Assembly: GCA_963682055.1 (NCBI GenBank)
Contig: OY821744.1
Location: 7,542,835 to 7,606,834, forward strand
DNA from: Primula veris
Lineage: Eukaryota > Streptophyta > Magnoliopsida > Ericales > Primulaceae
DNA: 64,000 nucleotides
Direction of reading: 5' to 3'
Both the position numbers and the translations under genes were made by a program. This document shows, in pieces, positions 1 to 11,557 of the stretch (positions within the stretch are counted from its first letter, which is position 1; each line of letters opens with the position of its first letter). The notes below the pieces were generated by a model that made no database searches, was not told the origin of the DNA, and was given only the letters and a program-made list of their open reading frames with translations.

Positions 1-195
1 TTGTCCTTTTTTACCAGATGTTTGCGCCTCTAACTTTCGTGTAAGGATGTCTAGATTATTCGCGAAGCCGTCGCCCTCATAGTAAAAAGAGTTGCCACAA
101 AAATGCCTCAAAATATCGGTGTTTTCACTTTGAACAAAAGATGGCATCCCAATGAATGCTATGAGAAGTGTTACCGTAAAAAATACAATTTTCAT
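1..195 (-). CDS. Ginkbilobin-2-like (DUF26/Gnk2) secreted protein, 3' part beyond window edge
   Basis: Read leftwards from an ATG at 195, the frame stays open for 65 codons to the window edge. It starts with a hydrophobic signal peptide (about residues 1-23, TVTLLIAFIGMPSFVQS) and continues into the first part of a Gnk2 domain with the SENTD..FCGN..YEGDGFANNL pattern, including the first conserved cysteine. It is clearly paralogous to the complete copy at 3335-3751: same signal-peptide core, same cysteine position, same EGDGFA motif. Gnk2 proteins are small apoplastic, mannose-binding antifungal proteins, and the same domain forms the ectodomain of cysteine-rich receptor kinases. The C-X8-C-X2-C part lies outside the window, so completeness cannot be judged. 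A TATA-like box lies about 60 bp upstream. Confidence 0.8.
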   Translation of the reverse strand, partial: MKIVFFTVTLLIAFIGMPSFVQSENTDILRHFCGNSFYYEGDGFANNLDILTRKLEAQTSGKKGQ

Positions 196-250
196 ATCAA
201 CAAGAGAATTATATTTCTCACTTTTAGGAATAATCTCTCTTCTCGCCCTT

Positions 251-260
251 TTTTATATAG
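251..260 (-). promoter_or_regulatory. TATA-like box of the left-edge ginkbilobin gene
   Basis: Minus-strand CTATATAAAA lies about 60 bp upstream of the ATG at 195. A comparable TATA lies upstream of each of the other two paralogs. Confidence 0.5.
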
Positions 261-2257
261 TTTCTTGGTGTGTTGCGTTTTGTAGCTCCTATAAACTATA
301 TATAGAGGAAAATTATAAGGAATCTATAATTCTGCCATAAGGTAGATACAATTAATTAGTTTTATTTAAGTTCTTCCATTATATATCAAAGAGAGCTGAT
401 ATGCAGTTGCTTTAAGTCTTTAACAGAATCTCAATTCTCGCGCTAAAAATCATGGGCAAAAATCGTACAATACAAGGTGGAAACTGCAGTGCTGCTCTGT
501 ATAAATTGTTTCTTTCTTCTGTTTTTTCTCTTGTGGCTTTGTGCTGGAGTAATCTAGACAAAAACGTGGAAAAAAAACAATATTAAATACTTGTCTGTTT
601 CTATCTTATGTTTTGTAGAGTTGTTGTAGCAGTATATAATATATATAGTTTCTTTGATTCAAGTATATTTCAAAGAATAAACATATACCAAATACAGAGG
701 AGGAACTAGGAGTATACTAAAAGGGATTACAACACCCTCATACTTGAGGGAAGTCCGAAATTTCCACATGTATTTTACTGAAAACCTGACAATTATATAT
801 TTTCAGCATGTCGTATAATTACAAAAAAAGTATAAACGTGTGATTCTGCTCCACCCATATACAAATCCAAATGTTGCTTCCGCAACTGCAAGGGAAAACT
901 ATAACTTTTTAAGTTGTTCTAGATCTGATATCAGAAACCGCTTTGTTGTTAAACCAACTTTTCTGTAATGGTTCTTGGAATATTCAGATGTCAAATTTTT
1001 TAGAAGATCAAATATTTTCAGAGTATGTTTCTGCAGTTAGCATCTCCCTTAAAACAAGGAATGAGTGTAAGATACTGAAGCTAAGATATAAGATTCTACT
1101 CTTCCCCGGAAACTTTCTCGCTTCTCTTAGTAATTCCTGGTATTTTGGTGTCATCTTTTTGCAGTTACTGCAAAGCTTATAATGAAAACCATACTTCCCA
1201 TTTATTTGATCAGATAGTATCTTATTAACATGATGTCAGGTCACACTTTTGTGAGGATTTTACAGTAAAATTTGAATAAGGACATGCATGGCAAAACTGA
1301 CTCCTCTAGCCGTATCACATTTGTCCGGAAAATTGGTCTAGTTTTACGATCTTTGTCAAGAAATTCTCTAAAATGGCCTTGAAAATTTTCTCTTATTTCA
1401 TTTTGGCCTCACTTGTCTTTTTTATCTATAGCTTTGCCGATCTAATTCTTTCGGTGCGTTTAAAGACAGTTGGGCTTTTTCTTTGAGCATAAATACCTGC
1501 AAATAAGACATACAAGCAAATAAACAGGGAAATCATAAAGGAAAATTGCATATTGAAAAAGGTCTCAGGGAATGATGCAAATTTCTTCTTTGAGTACCAT
1601 AATTGTATATTTCAATCTCGTCCCAAAAATCACACGTCCTTGCTGTAAAATAATCCTAATTAGATGTTTAATTGGGACTCAAACACCAGGTCTCTTTTAT
1701 ACTCAGATTAATAATTATGTTGAGATTTCAACTCAAAATATATTTTTGGTTCTGTTGAGATTTTTACTAAAAGGAAATTAAGGTTTATCTCATAATTTCA
1801 CGTTTTCATCTATTCCTGCTATTTCTCGAAGTACCAGAAATAATTTGTATGATTGTAAAGATATTCAGCATTGTCCATTGAGTCAAAATTTATGTTCCTG
1901 ATCGGATTTATCATTTACTGCTCTATATATGTGGACAGTAATGAATATTCATGCATGTCCTGTAACAACCGCTACAGCAGCCTATTGTACGAACCATAAA
2001 ACGAGGAAAACACCACTGAATATGGGTCAACACAGCGATAGACCATGTTCTACAAGCGGGTGGCAACACAGCGAAAAATCATTATTTGATCGATCATGTA
2101 AGTGTTCTTATGTAATACAGAAGCAGACCAAGGGTAGAATTCAGTATTTCAAGGGGTGTGAATAACTAATTAAGTAAATAGGACCACAATTCTTTCTTAA
2201 GTTGTTTAACATTTATATTGCTATATATCAATATTTTAAATAACGTTATCGTTAGCA
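261..2257. other. AT-rich intergenic DNA, no gene recognised
   Basis: Only short uninterpretable open frames are present (for example 943-1182 and 1929-2165), with no family resemblance or coding character. Around 697-745 a GGAACTAGGA-type sequence followed by a pyrimidine/purine stretch resembles the end of a hAT-like MITE, but no matching second end was found. Confidence 0.5.
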
Positions 2258-2717
2258 TAGTGTTTTTTCGAAAGTTGTGTTAAAAGCGCAAATAGCGTAG
2301 CAACGAAGCGTTTTGCGTGCAGTGTATTTTTTTTATCTATATAATCATATAATTCACATGATTATTATGTTAGTACACTTAAAAATTTAGCCCTAAATTA
2401 CAATATTATAACTCATAAGAATATTATATCTCTTATTTATGTTTACTTATGTAAAGAAATAAGTTGTGACCCAAAACGACGTAGTTTTATCCATTTTTTC
2501 AATAAAAAATTAATTAAGTTTAACAAAAAAAACAAAAAAAAACTCGTTTTTATGCTTTTACTTACGCTATTTGCGCTTTTTTGCGCTATTTGCGTTTTTT
2601 TCGTCCTATTTGTGCTATATCTCTAAAATAACATTTTTGCATAGGTGACTTTTTTTCGTTAAGCGTTATTAATTTGCGCAACGTTACGCTTTGCGCGCTG
2701 TTTAAAACGGTGCTATA
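2258..2717. repeat. Probable MITE or degenerate DNA transposon rich in GCG/TTTGCG motifs
   Basis: The two ends are inverted relative to each other: AGTGTTTTTTCG...AAGCGCAAATAGCG on the left, and CGTTACGCTTTGCGCGCTG...GGTGCTA on the right. Repeated GCGCTATTTGCG-type motifs lie between (2560-2620). The imperfect terminal inversion and the lack of coding sequence suggest a non-autonomous DNA element. Exact ends and target-site duplication are not certain. Confidence 0.4.
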
Positions 2718-3334
2718 AATCACAAGAAGAAATTCCTAGTAAACTATTTTGGATGTCATTTGAACCTGTTAAGTTTCATGTCCTAAAGTCGGAATTTCAC
2801 TGAAGTGTTATTTATAATTATGGTAGTTCCCCTGATGTCGATTTCATTGTTTCTCATTATCCACGTACAAGAAAATGTTAGGATCGCAGTTCAAAACAGA
2901 ACGTTTTGTTAATTTGTAATAAGTTGTATCACTAAATTTAACAATAGAATATCAATAATTAACATATTATCTTGACTGTTATTGTAGCGTGTTTGTAATT
3001 ATCTATTTTGTAATGCTTGGTTATAAATGCAATTTATCTGAACGAGTTGATAAGTCTTGTGTGTGCATGATACTCATGCAAAACTTGCAGATATACCAAG
3101 AAATCTCATTAACTTGGCCAAAAAGGTGGCATACATATTTTTTTTTAATCTGGCGCTAGCAGAATTACAAGAGCGAAGGAAAATACATTCGAAAGCTAGA
3201 ATTTCAACACAAGATGTCAAGATGTTTATTCAGTTGTTATAGAAGATACGTCGCCACTTACACATTAAGGCGACACTTATTCAGAAACATTAAAGACGAC
3301 CACGGCCACATGGGTATGAGCAAAAAATAAAACG
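2718..3334. other. Intergenic DNA downstream of the complete ginkbilobin gene
   Basis: Nothing recognisable except a minus-strand AATAAA (plus-strand TTTATT near 3224-3229), about 105 bp past the stop of the 3335-3751 gene, which could serve as its polyadenylation signal. Confidence 0.4.
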
Positions 3335-3751
3335 TTATATCCCGTACTGAAGAGTACAAGCCACAAGTTTAATGTAACCACCGTCGTTGTTAGCGCAATA
3401 TGAGAATAACAACGGCTTAGCAGTGCTAAGACAATGGGCGCACTCTGGGAGATTGATAATTAGGGCACAAGTAGCAGTGCCCTGGATATCCGGATTCTCA
3501 ACATTAGTAGTGTACCGTTTTCCATTTTGACCTGGTGTAACCGTCTCTAATTCTCCCATAAGATGGCCAAGATTCCCAGCAAAACCGTCGCCTTCATCAT
3601 AAAGATTACCGCTACATGAATGATCTACGTATTCATCATTTTCACTTTGAACAACAAAAGGCATCCCGATTAGTCCAATGAGGAGCGTTACCATGAAAAA
3701 TATTATTTTCTTATTAACAAAATTATACATTTTCTCTCTTTTTTGAAACAC
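3335..3751 (-). CDS. Ginkbilobin-2-like secreted antifungal-type protein (Gnk2/DUF26 domain), complete
   Basis: A single exon of 138 codons. An N-terminal hydrophobic segment (about residues 15-35, FFMVTLLIGLIGMPFVV) is a signal peptide. The mature part has six cysteines in the Gnk2 arrangement: an early SCSGN, then C-X8-C-X2-C in CALIINLPECAHC, then YC and AC near the end. This is the DUF26 fingerprint and the length equals a one-domain ginkbilobin rather than a receptor kinase. Known members are secreted, bind mannose and inhibit fungi; that function is inferred here from the family. Two starts are possible: the first ATG at 3751, or the eighth codon (3730), which gives a signal peptide closer in length to the left-edge paralog. 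A TATA box lies about 85-110 bp upstream. It is one of three copies in the same orientation. Confidence 0.88.
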   Translation of the reverse strand: MFQKREKMYNFVNKKIIFFMVTLLIGLIGMPFVVQSENDEYVDHSCSGNLYDEGDGFAGNLGHLMGELETVTPGQNGKRYTTNVENPDIQGTATCALIINLPECAHCLSTAKPLLFSYCANNDGGYIKLVACTLQYGI

Positions 3752-3832
3752 TTCTCTAATATTTTTTTGTCACCCTTTTCCAATTGATTAGTTTTCTTTG
3801 TTTGCTATGAATTTTTACCTATCTTGATTAGA

Positions 3833-3841
3833 TTATATATA
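3833..3841 (-). promoter_or_regulatory. TATA box of the complete ginkbilobin gene
   Basis: Minus-strand TATATATAA sits 82-90 bp upstream of the first ATG (3751), a normal plant TATA-to-start distance. Confidence 0.55.
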
Positions 3842-4980
3842 GGGAAATTTTCTTATTCGATTCTCCGGCCTTTTGTTTTTTTGGAGATGGAATAGAAAAT
3901 TCCATAGTGCTGCCACCCAAATAATCACCCTAAATTCCTTTTCATTTTTGTGCTAGGCTACAAATTCTTCAACTTCCGTCTGGAATATGATCTTTATTTG
4001 ATCCAAGCATATATAGTAAAAATTGTTAAAAACATAATTTCAAAATTATATATAGTTAAGGAAATTAAGTCTATTATAAAAGGAAACTTTCACTTTTACT
4101 TCATTTTTCTCTTCATATACTTCAAGATTTACACGTTCATTTAATTCTATTAAGTTTTAGCTAATTAACTTCCATAGTTTTAATTAGGACTTTTTCACAT
4201 TTTCTGTGAAATCAAAGAGAACATAGTGGAGTTTAACACAACTATATATCAAAATATTTAATCCGGAGTGCTATTCGTATAGAATCAGGGTCTAAAACGG
4301 CTGTCTTATTAGTGTTGGTATAAATTAGTCACCTCTAACTCTATTTTTTTTATTAAGAGCAGGATTTGCTGAAAATCTCGTTTAACTATTTGTTTATGTG
4401 TACGTTTAAGTCTATTTGTTGACTGTTTCTATTTCACGAGGAGTTTAATTTCCAACATGTCTCCTCAATTTGATATCTTATTTTCTAATATATCGCATTT
4501 GTCTCTTATTCTATCCTCAAGCCGTTCGTATATCTTGATTCAAGACAAGTCCACCAAGGTAATCAAAAGTTTTACATCAGAGTTAATTAATGAATTGGTT
4601 TCTAATTTGAGCAATGAATATATAACAGGTTTTATCAAGGTACATTCTCATTTTCATTTTTGTTTTTTGAAATTTTTGGTTAGATACATCTTATGAATTT
4701 AAGTAAAGATGAAACAGGTTTACAATATAAACTAGAAATAGATATATATATATTTTTTTGATAATACTCTTTGATACTCTCTTTTGAGTCGAAAAAAGTC
4801 CAATTTTCATGCTACATACGAACTGATGATGCTTGAGATTTAAGTAAGTCAACAAGTAACAAGTAATAAATATATTTGAACATTTCTGAGAATCATCACT
4901 ATAAACTATTGATGGAAAAGGAAAACTGATTTTTTTCCGACCATGATAAGAGCATGAGAGAGCATCATAGAAAATATGTA
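3842..4980. other. AT-rich intergenic DNA
   Basis: Short open frames (3950-4144, 4457-4696) have low-complexity, Phe/Ile-rich translations and no family resemblance. I see no supported gene or repeat. Confidence 0.5.
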
Positions 4981-5490
4981 CAGTAGAAACTCGATAAATT
5001 AATACTCGATTATTTAATAAACTCTCTAAGATAATATTTTTGGCCGGTCCCGACTCGGGGATAGAGTGCTAAATTAATAATTCGCTAAAATTATAAGATA
5101 ATACATTTTTGATAATTTTTTTAGACACCATATAAAATATAAATTAATAATTCCTTATATATAGCATATTACATGAATGATTTACGAAGGTTTCAAATTG
5201 GACCCTTCATTTGATATACATGCATTGGAACTATGCATTTGATATACATGCATTGAAACTATTCATAACTCCTACTTATTTGATATACATGCATTGGAAC
5301 TCTTTATTTTACTAAGGTTAATTGTACAATAATTAAGTGGAAGCTTGAAAGGTGTTTGTAAACTAAGTATTTTACTATAAATTAATAAAATATTAATTAA
5401 TATATAAATTAATAATTATTAATTTATCGATTAATTAATAACTCTTTTAATTAATAAATTTTGGTGTATTATTTTATAGAGTTTCTACTG
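4981..5490. mobile_element. MITE with CAGTAGAAACTC terminal inverted repeats
   Basis: The left end CAGTAGAAACTC(G)ATAAA and right end TTTATAGAGTTTCTACTG are inverted repeats of about 17 bp. TA follows and precedes them on both sides, which could be a TA target duplication. The interior is non-coding and AT-rich, with TAATTAAT-type sequence. It includes three direct copies of a TTTGATATACATGCATTG motif at about 5210-5300. Superfamily is uncertain: the TA flanks suggest Tc1/mariner, but similar ends occur in other plant DNA transposons. Confidence 0.7.
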
Positions 5491-6359
5491 TATCTTATTT
5501 TTTTTGTATGAGACCACTTCTTATTGTGGTCAAAGATAGAGAATATACCTCGGGCCGGTATTGTTTTCGTTCTTACTAGCTAATCTAGATAGCTATTGTT
5601 CGTAGAGACTTGGTCTTGGTACAGTTGGAGTATATGCTCAGCAGATGCCCATTTGCTAGTGAGTAAAACTTGCTTGTTGACAATGGTGCATGGCCTTAAT
5701 TTGTGACTCCTTTTATAATGCGTACTGTTTGTTTTTACGCCGAAATGGTGGGTTCCTTGCGATAGAAGTGCTCCCACAGTGGGATATATTGCGTGTTTAT
5801 TTCCTTGTTTGTATGGATCGAGCATTAGGGTGTGTCATACTACGACTAATTACGTAAATGACTCTATTTTGCGGGTACGTAGAGTCTCGAAGAACCGGAT
5901 CTTTGGGTGAGTGCTATTTGAGCTAACATGGAGTAATTGAGACAATATGGCATACTTGGTGGAACCTACTTTACCTAGGGTTAATTTTGACTAAATTGCA
6001 TTTTTCGAAGAGGTGTCCAGAAAGGTACTCGTAGACTGCCTATCTGATCGGGTGTTTAGACACTGGATTCTAGATTTGAGTTTCTGCTATGAACAAATAT
6101 TTCCGTAAACCAATTTTACGAAAACTCTGGTATGTCCGCTCTAGTAACCCCATTTGGTGAAAGTAACTATTTTGATTGATCTTACTTTGACCCGCAGGGC
6201 CGCAGTGTTATTAATGCTTCAATTACAACAAATGCGGACTCTATTCGTAAATAATTCAGCAAGTATATCTACTGGGGTAAATCTAACTATTAAAATTTGA
6301 AATGTATTTCATTGTGATTTTCTATTGGAACAAGAAAAAGGACATACCAATTCTATACT
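5491..6359. other. Intergenic DNA with an unrecognised 81-codon open frame on the minus strand
   Basis: The frame at 5580-5825 (minus) has mixed composition (..KWASAEHILQLYQDQVSTNNSYLD) but no domain I can name and no paralog in the window. It may be a decayed gene or transposon fragment. The target-site repeat ATACT of the next element is at 6355-6359. Confidence 0.35.
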
Positions 6360-8212
6360 TCTAACATCCCGTATTTTTATAAGTAATTTTTATTTATGAT
6401 TTAATTTATACAAAAACGTTTTATTCAAAATTTTATCAAAAACCGGTCGCTCGACTAATTTTTAGCCAAAAACCGAAACTCTTCCGAAAAACTTTATTTT
6501 AAAAACTTGTTACTAATTTTACTAATAAAAAGGACCCAATTGATTTGTTTCTAAACATTTGTATTTTTTTAGTAGTAAAACTATATTTTTGGATTAAGAG
6601 TTAACTTTTAGAACTTTAGGGACCAATAGTTCGCTTCCACAAACTTACTCAAAACAGTTTTTATTTATTCAATTCAGCCCACTTTTTCAAAACAGAAACC
6701 TAAAACAAGAGAGAACAAAGAGAAAAATAGAGAAACCAAAGTTTAGGAAGGAGAAGAAGAACCACGTTAGCGGATTCTTACCGGAAGCATCTCCTCTACA
6801 CGCTAAGGTAACGGGGGGTATCCATTGCGACTAGACGAGGGTGTATGTTAGGATTATGTCTTACGGTTATTTTAAATTGGGGGATTTTTGCCTTTTATCT
6901 TAAATATGTTCTTAATTTGTTAATTGGGTTTATTTGTTGTATGTTTTATTCACTTATTTGAATGGGAGAAATTGATGAGTTAGTTATATTACTTTCGGAT
7001 TAATGAGATTATGGATGGGTTTGTATGTTTTATTCGTTGATTATGTGATTATATAATTATTGATGATATTGGATAAATTTATGTTGAATAGTGGTGAATT
7101 GTGGTTTATGCATACAAAGTGTTTGTTAAAATGCCTGAAAGTGATTTTATGTTGTTATAGCGTTTGGCTAGTTGTGAATTTAGTACATGTGGTTATGTGT
7201 TATGTTGTATTACGTTAAGTGACGTATGAGATGGTGTTATTTGAATAGTATAATATTATTGGCCGAGGCCTTAATATTTATACGTATGAGATTGTGTTAA
7301 TTGGATGATTTTATATTATTGGTCGAGGCCTTGTGATTTAGCTGTAGTGGCAATGGTCTGTGTCTCTCCCTAAGTCCAGGGACAGAAGACGGCCGAGGAG
7401 ATAGAGAATGACCTACCTTACGGACTGGGGTAGGTGGCGTGAGAGGTCCCAGTGCGCACTATATTTATTTTATTGTTAGCAATGGTCTATGTCTTTCCCT
7501 AATTCCGAGGCCATAAGACGGCCGAAAGGATAAGGAATGACTCGTCTTACGGACTGGGACGAGTGGCGTGAGAGGTCTAAGTGCGCACTATAAATCTACT
7601 TTTATGTTGTAATGGTCTCTGTCTCTCCCTAATTCCGGGGACAGAAGACGGCCGAAGGGATAGGGAATGACATACCTTACGGACTGGGGTAGGTGGCGTG
7701 AGAGGTCCATGTATGCTGTTGATGAGTATTTAATTTATCGTAATTGTAGAATGTCATTATCTTTCTTCTTATACGTCGAATATCGTAGTTGTAGAATTTG
7801 TGAGCTCTTGCATTTATGAGATGGAGTGACGGTGTTTGTGGTACCGTCCCGTCTAGTTATGTGCGTGGGACTCACCGTTACAATTTTGTATTTCACGTAC
7901 AATTTAGGTTGAGACGTATGGTTAAGAGTTTTAGCAAGACATCACATGGGTTCGGGCTTTGCTTTCTTTTTACTTAGATTGTTTTTGAGGTTGTAGCGTA
8001 CGGGAAATTCATTCGTTCGTTATTTTTAGCTTTTATAAATCATGTCTTGTAGCCACGTTTGGCAAACAGTTTATTTTATTTATTTAATTGTTTCATTAGC
8101 TTGTAAATGTTTTATTTTAAAATTTCAATTTTGTACCAACAGCTTGTTTTTCTTTTTATTTTAAAAAGGTTACGCCCTTGATATCCGTGTTTATTGAATT
8201 TGGGACGTGACA
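6360..8212 (+). mobile_element. Solo LTR (about 1.85 kb), probable Ty3/gypsy family, copy 1
   Basis: It begins T(C/G)TAACATCCCG and ends GGGACGTGACA, and is flanked by a perfect 5-bp duplication ATACT (6355-6359 and 8213-8217). The same sequence occurs in reverse orientation at 19348-21232 with its own target duplication, which fixes the ends independently. There is no coding sequence, primer-binding site or polypurine tract next to it, so this is a solo LTR left by LTR-LTR recombination. The TG...CA ends and TGTAACATCCC-type start are typical of plant gypsy LTRs; that assignment is an inference. The second base of the left end has mutated (TC for TG). Confidence 0.85.
7348..7720 (+). repeat. 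Three tandem units of about 130 bp in solo LTR 1, each with a hairpin
   Basis: Units start near 7348, 7478 and 7611. Each reads ATGGTCT.TGTCT.TCCCTAA, then AAGACGGCCGA, then a stem-loop with invariant loop TTACGGACTGG, then GGCGTGAGAGGTC. Stem arms are at 7411-7417/7429-7435, 7540-7546/7558-7564 and 7670-7676/7688-7694. Stems of units 1 and 2 differ at four paired positions yet remain fully complementary. The opposite-strand solo LTR has the same three-unit array. Confidence 0.85.
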
Positions 8213-9569
8213 ATACTAAATTGGATATATATACTCTTATGGTAGCACTTGTACGTGATTGTATACACATTATATTATAGCGATAATTATCAATTATTGT
8301 TTTGAATTTGGATATTTCTTTCTCATTACATCTCCATCCATTGAGATCAGACCCCCATAACCTTCACTTGTTACTCCGCATCAATTGTGAAATCTCGAAG
8401 CCTTGTACCAGCCACCGGAGAATAGTTCTTTAGTTCTTGTGTAGACTGATGAGAATCACATTTTCACTATCGTGTCCATAATTTTCCATATAGAGGCCTG
8501 CCATATGTGTAAAGACTGTTTTAGAACCCCCTCTCCAATTTTCTTTAAGCTGTGAAATATTATGATGTTAATTATTAGAAGAAATGATCATTGGTCAAAT
8601 TAGACTATACAATTATAGGGATTTATCATACAATTAATTTGTCAAAAAATTTTGGAACAAATTTTGCCCCAATCACACAACATATATCTCTATACAGTAT
8701 TACCACAATCATTTTGATTTGGAAACATAGGTTTATAAGGAATTTATTCCCTTGACAGTCTATTAATGACTAGTGTTTTAAAAGCGAGTTTGTAGTTTGT
8801 ACACTAACTATAACAAATTAACAAGTTGGGTTTAAACTGATGTCTAAAACGTGAATCTATTCTGAACTACCCATGCTTATTTACGGTACATCGGCCTTTT
8901 GGTTTCCGGGAACATTTAAAAACAAATTTCTGTTCAGCGGGTTATATATATATATTATGATGGGTATACCGTATATATCACGAGTCTATTTGAGGTCCGG
9001 CCAGCACTGATTAGCAGCACACACATAATCTTAAAAATATTGCTCATTATTCTAATTTTTTTTTTTACTTTGGTAATGCTTAAGTGACTGAATAAATTTT
9101 ATTCAAGAGAAAATGATGAAAATATACATATAAGTAGTGGAACTTAATTATCAAAACGTACATATGTAAAAACACTTTTTAAGATTAGTATTGATGTTAC
9201 ATGATGCTAAATGCCACACATTTTTACTATTTAACTTCAACTTTAATGCTACATGATACTACATTATATGTACCAAATCATAATTAAGATTTAAAAATTC
9301 GGATTTTTGAAAATTAAGTATGTTTTTATGTACAATCATGATTATATATAAATCAATCAGTGCTAGGATATTGATGAGGCAACAGCCAAATATATCAATA
9401 TTTTTATAAATTTGACAAAAAAAAAAAACGATAGGAACGACTTGTAACATTATTAAGTTTGCATCAAACTTGATACAAAATAAAACCACAAAGGAGAATA
9501 CATCATGTAGCTAGGATTGAAACAAAAGATGATAGTTTTCTCCGACTTCTTGTAGATTGCTTGACACAC
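8213..9569. other. Intergenic DNA
   Basis: AT-rich sequence with a short AT repeat near 8946-8956 and a low-complexity minus-strand frame (9259-9489) that looks spurious. No gene or repeat boundary is supported. Confidence 0.5.
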
Positions 9570-9965
9570 TTACTCAAGAGTACCGTACCTAATAGAACAC
9601 GCCACAAGTATAATCTTGCCTCCGTCGACATAGCCAGCACAGTTTGATGACAAGTCATTTGCAGCAACACTAAGGCAATGTGCGCACTCATTAAAATTGA
9701 GTATTATGTGACAAGTAGAAATACCAGGGATATCACCAACATTTGTCAGGTACCGTTCTTGGTCTCTTGACCTGGTGTGATCGTCTTTAACGTTCCCAAA
9801 AGTAGGTTTAGATTCCCAACAACATCGTCATCACTGGAAACTTCGCTACTGCATGTACGCTCAACTACTTCATCGTTTTCACTTTGAACAACAGAAGGCA
9901 TGCCATTGAGACATATATATGAGTACTAGCATGACAGTCATTACCTTTTTATTAAGAGAATTCAT
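9570..9965 (-). pseudogene. Frameshifted ginkbilobin-2-like (Gnk2) pseudogene
   Basis: From an ATG at 9965, the minus strand encodes a decayed version of the same protein. The MPSVVQSENDEVVERTC segment, the TPGQ segment and the C-terminal HIILNFNECAHCLSVAAN..GGKIILVACSIRYGT segment all align with the 3335-3751 gene, and the TAA falls in the equivalent place. The pieces are in three frames: one shift lies within the signal-peptide region (about 9900-9910) and one in the middle (about 9750-9760), where the upstream frame meets a stop. The cysteine motif C-X8-C-X2-C persists as C..NECAHC. A TATA-like box remains at about 10073-10081. The copia element sits 230 bp upstream of the start codon. Confidence 0.82.
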
Positions 9966-10072
9966 TATCCTCGTGTTTGAACTTGGAAAACTAGATCTTT
10001 TATTCTTTTTATTCAACCTTTTTCTTTATTGCATTCTTCTTTGCTATGATTTGTAGCTAACATAATGCAACA

Positions 10073-10081
10073 ATATATAGA
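10073..10081 (-). promoter_or_regulatory. Remnant TATA box of the ginkbilobin pseudogene
   Basis: Minus-strand TATATATT about 110 bp upstream of the old ATG, in the same relative place as in the complete paralog. Confidence 0.4.
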
Positions 10082-10201
10082 GAGAATTCTCATTGGTTTG
10101 GTTTTCGGGACCTGGAATACAAAAAAAATTGTTTCTATACTAAGATACGGATGACATAGCAGTCGTTCCGAATTTAGTGTCGCTCAAAAGAAGGTTGGAT
10201 A

Positions 10202-11557
10202 TGTTGGAAAAATGTAGGAAAACATGTATTTTATACATGGTTGTTCCAAGTGGTCAGGGACCATCTTTGAGTCAATTTTCAATGCGACTCCTCAGTTTTT
10301 CTGAGGCCATACTCAATTCGGTTGAGTAGCTCGTGCGACTAGCTTCGCAACGGTATATCGCATGACCTATTCGGAGGAAGAGTGTGAATGATAATTGAAC
10401 TCGAAGGTTGGTAATCGAAAAAGGCAATAAAGCCAATGCTGGAAAATGAGAAAAGAAATGGGATTTAACCCATGAGGGTTATCCCACATTGGAAAATCAT
10501 GAGTGATTTTTACAATATATATACTAGGGTATCCCATGTGGATATCAAGTAGTGTGTCCATATACACATGTGTGTATTGTGTACCACGGGCGGGCTTGCT
10601 CGACGGGCGGGCTTGCTCGACGGGCGGGCTTGCTCGACGGGAAAAGTGCGCCTGTTCGGGAAAAGGCGCGCCTGTTCGGGAAAAGCTTCCAGCAAAGCTG
10701 TAACTGTTGCAATAAATATGATTTGATTGCAAAGTTAATACTGCAGTTTCGAATTTCGAAAACTGACAGTAGTAAAGTGACCTTAATGGCTGAGATACTC
10801 AGCAAGCCTATAAATAGGCAGACCCCCCACATGTCAAACAGACAACATTCTGAAATAAAATACAGAAGCATATATCATCTCTCAAAAACAGCATTACATT
10901 TTAGAACCAGAGAGAACCACCCACCAACAGCTCGACCTTGACTCGTCGCCAGTTTCCGGCGAGTCATCCGAGACGTTGTACATTGGGATCAAAGCGCCAA
11001 CGCAACCAGAAACCTTAAGGTGGTTGGGCGAATATCGGTTAAGGGCATACTGTTAACAGTAGCCTCGTCTTATTTTATTCTATTCTGTCCATTTCATTTA
11101 CGTCTTTTAATTCTGTCCATTTCATTTACGCATTCAATTCTGTCCTTTTTATTTTAGTATTTCAATTGCTGTCCTTAGCTGTAGCTTTATATTCTGTTTG
11201 TACTTATCTGTAATTAGTTTAAAGTTCTGTTTTTTGCTGTAATTACTATTCTGTAATTTAATTCTGTAATTAGAATAGTTTCAATTCAGTCCTGTAATTT
11301 CAATTTCAAACAGAACAGTCCGGCTGTTAAGTTTGTACTTTCCAGTCCGGCAGTTTCTATTTATTGCAATTCAGTACATCAGATTATTAATTAATAATAA
11401 TCTGATAACGTTTGCTTTAATTATTTTCAGTACCTACATGTTGTAATCAGTTTATTGTATTTCATTTGGAAATTAATAAAGATTACACTGGTTTTAATTA
11501 ATTCTTGTTTAGTCCTTTTATTATTATTAATTGTTATTTCGTACACGGAAACCAACA
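10202..11557 (+). repeat. 5' LTR of the copia element
   Basis: 1356 bp. A TATA box (CTATAAATAGG, about 10808-10818) marks the likely U3/R region. Upstream of it are two short tandem arrays: three 17-bp units (CGGGCGGGCTTGCTCGA, from 10587) and two or three units of about 19 bp (AAAAGTGCGCCTGTTCGGG, to about 10686). The 3' end is CT-rich and then AT-rich, ending CCAACA. Confidence 0.93.

Noticed and set aside
10367..10941. Repetitive Arg/Pro/Ser-rich open frames in the LTR (and 16886-17499)
   Set aside because: They are translations of the 17- and 19-bp tandem repeats in the LTR, with no independent support.
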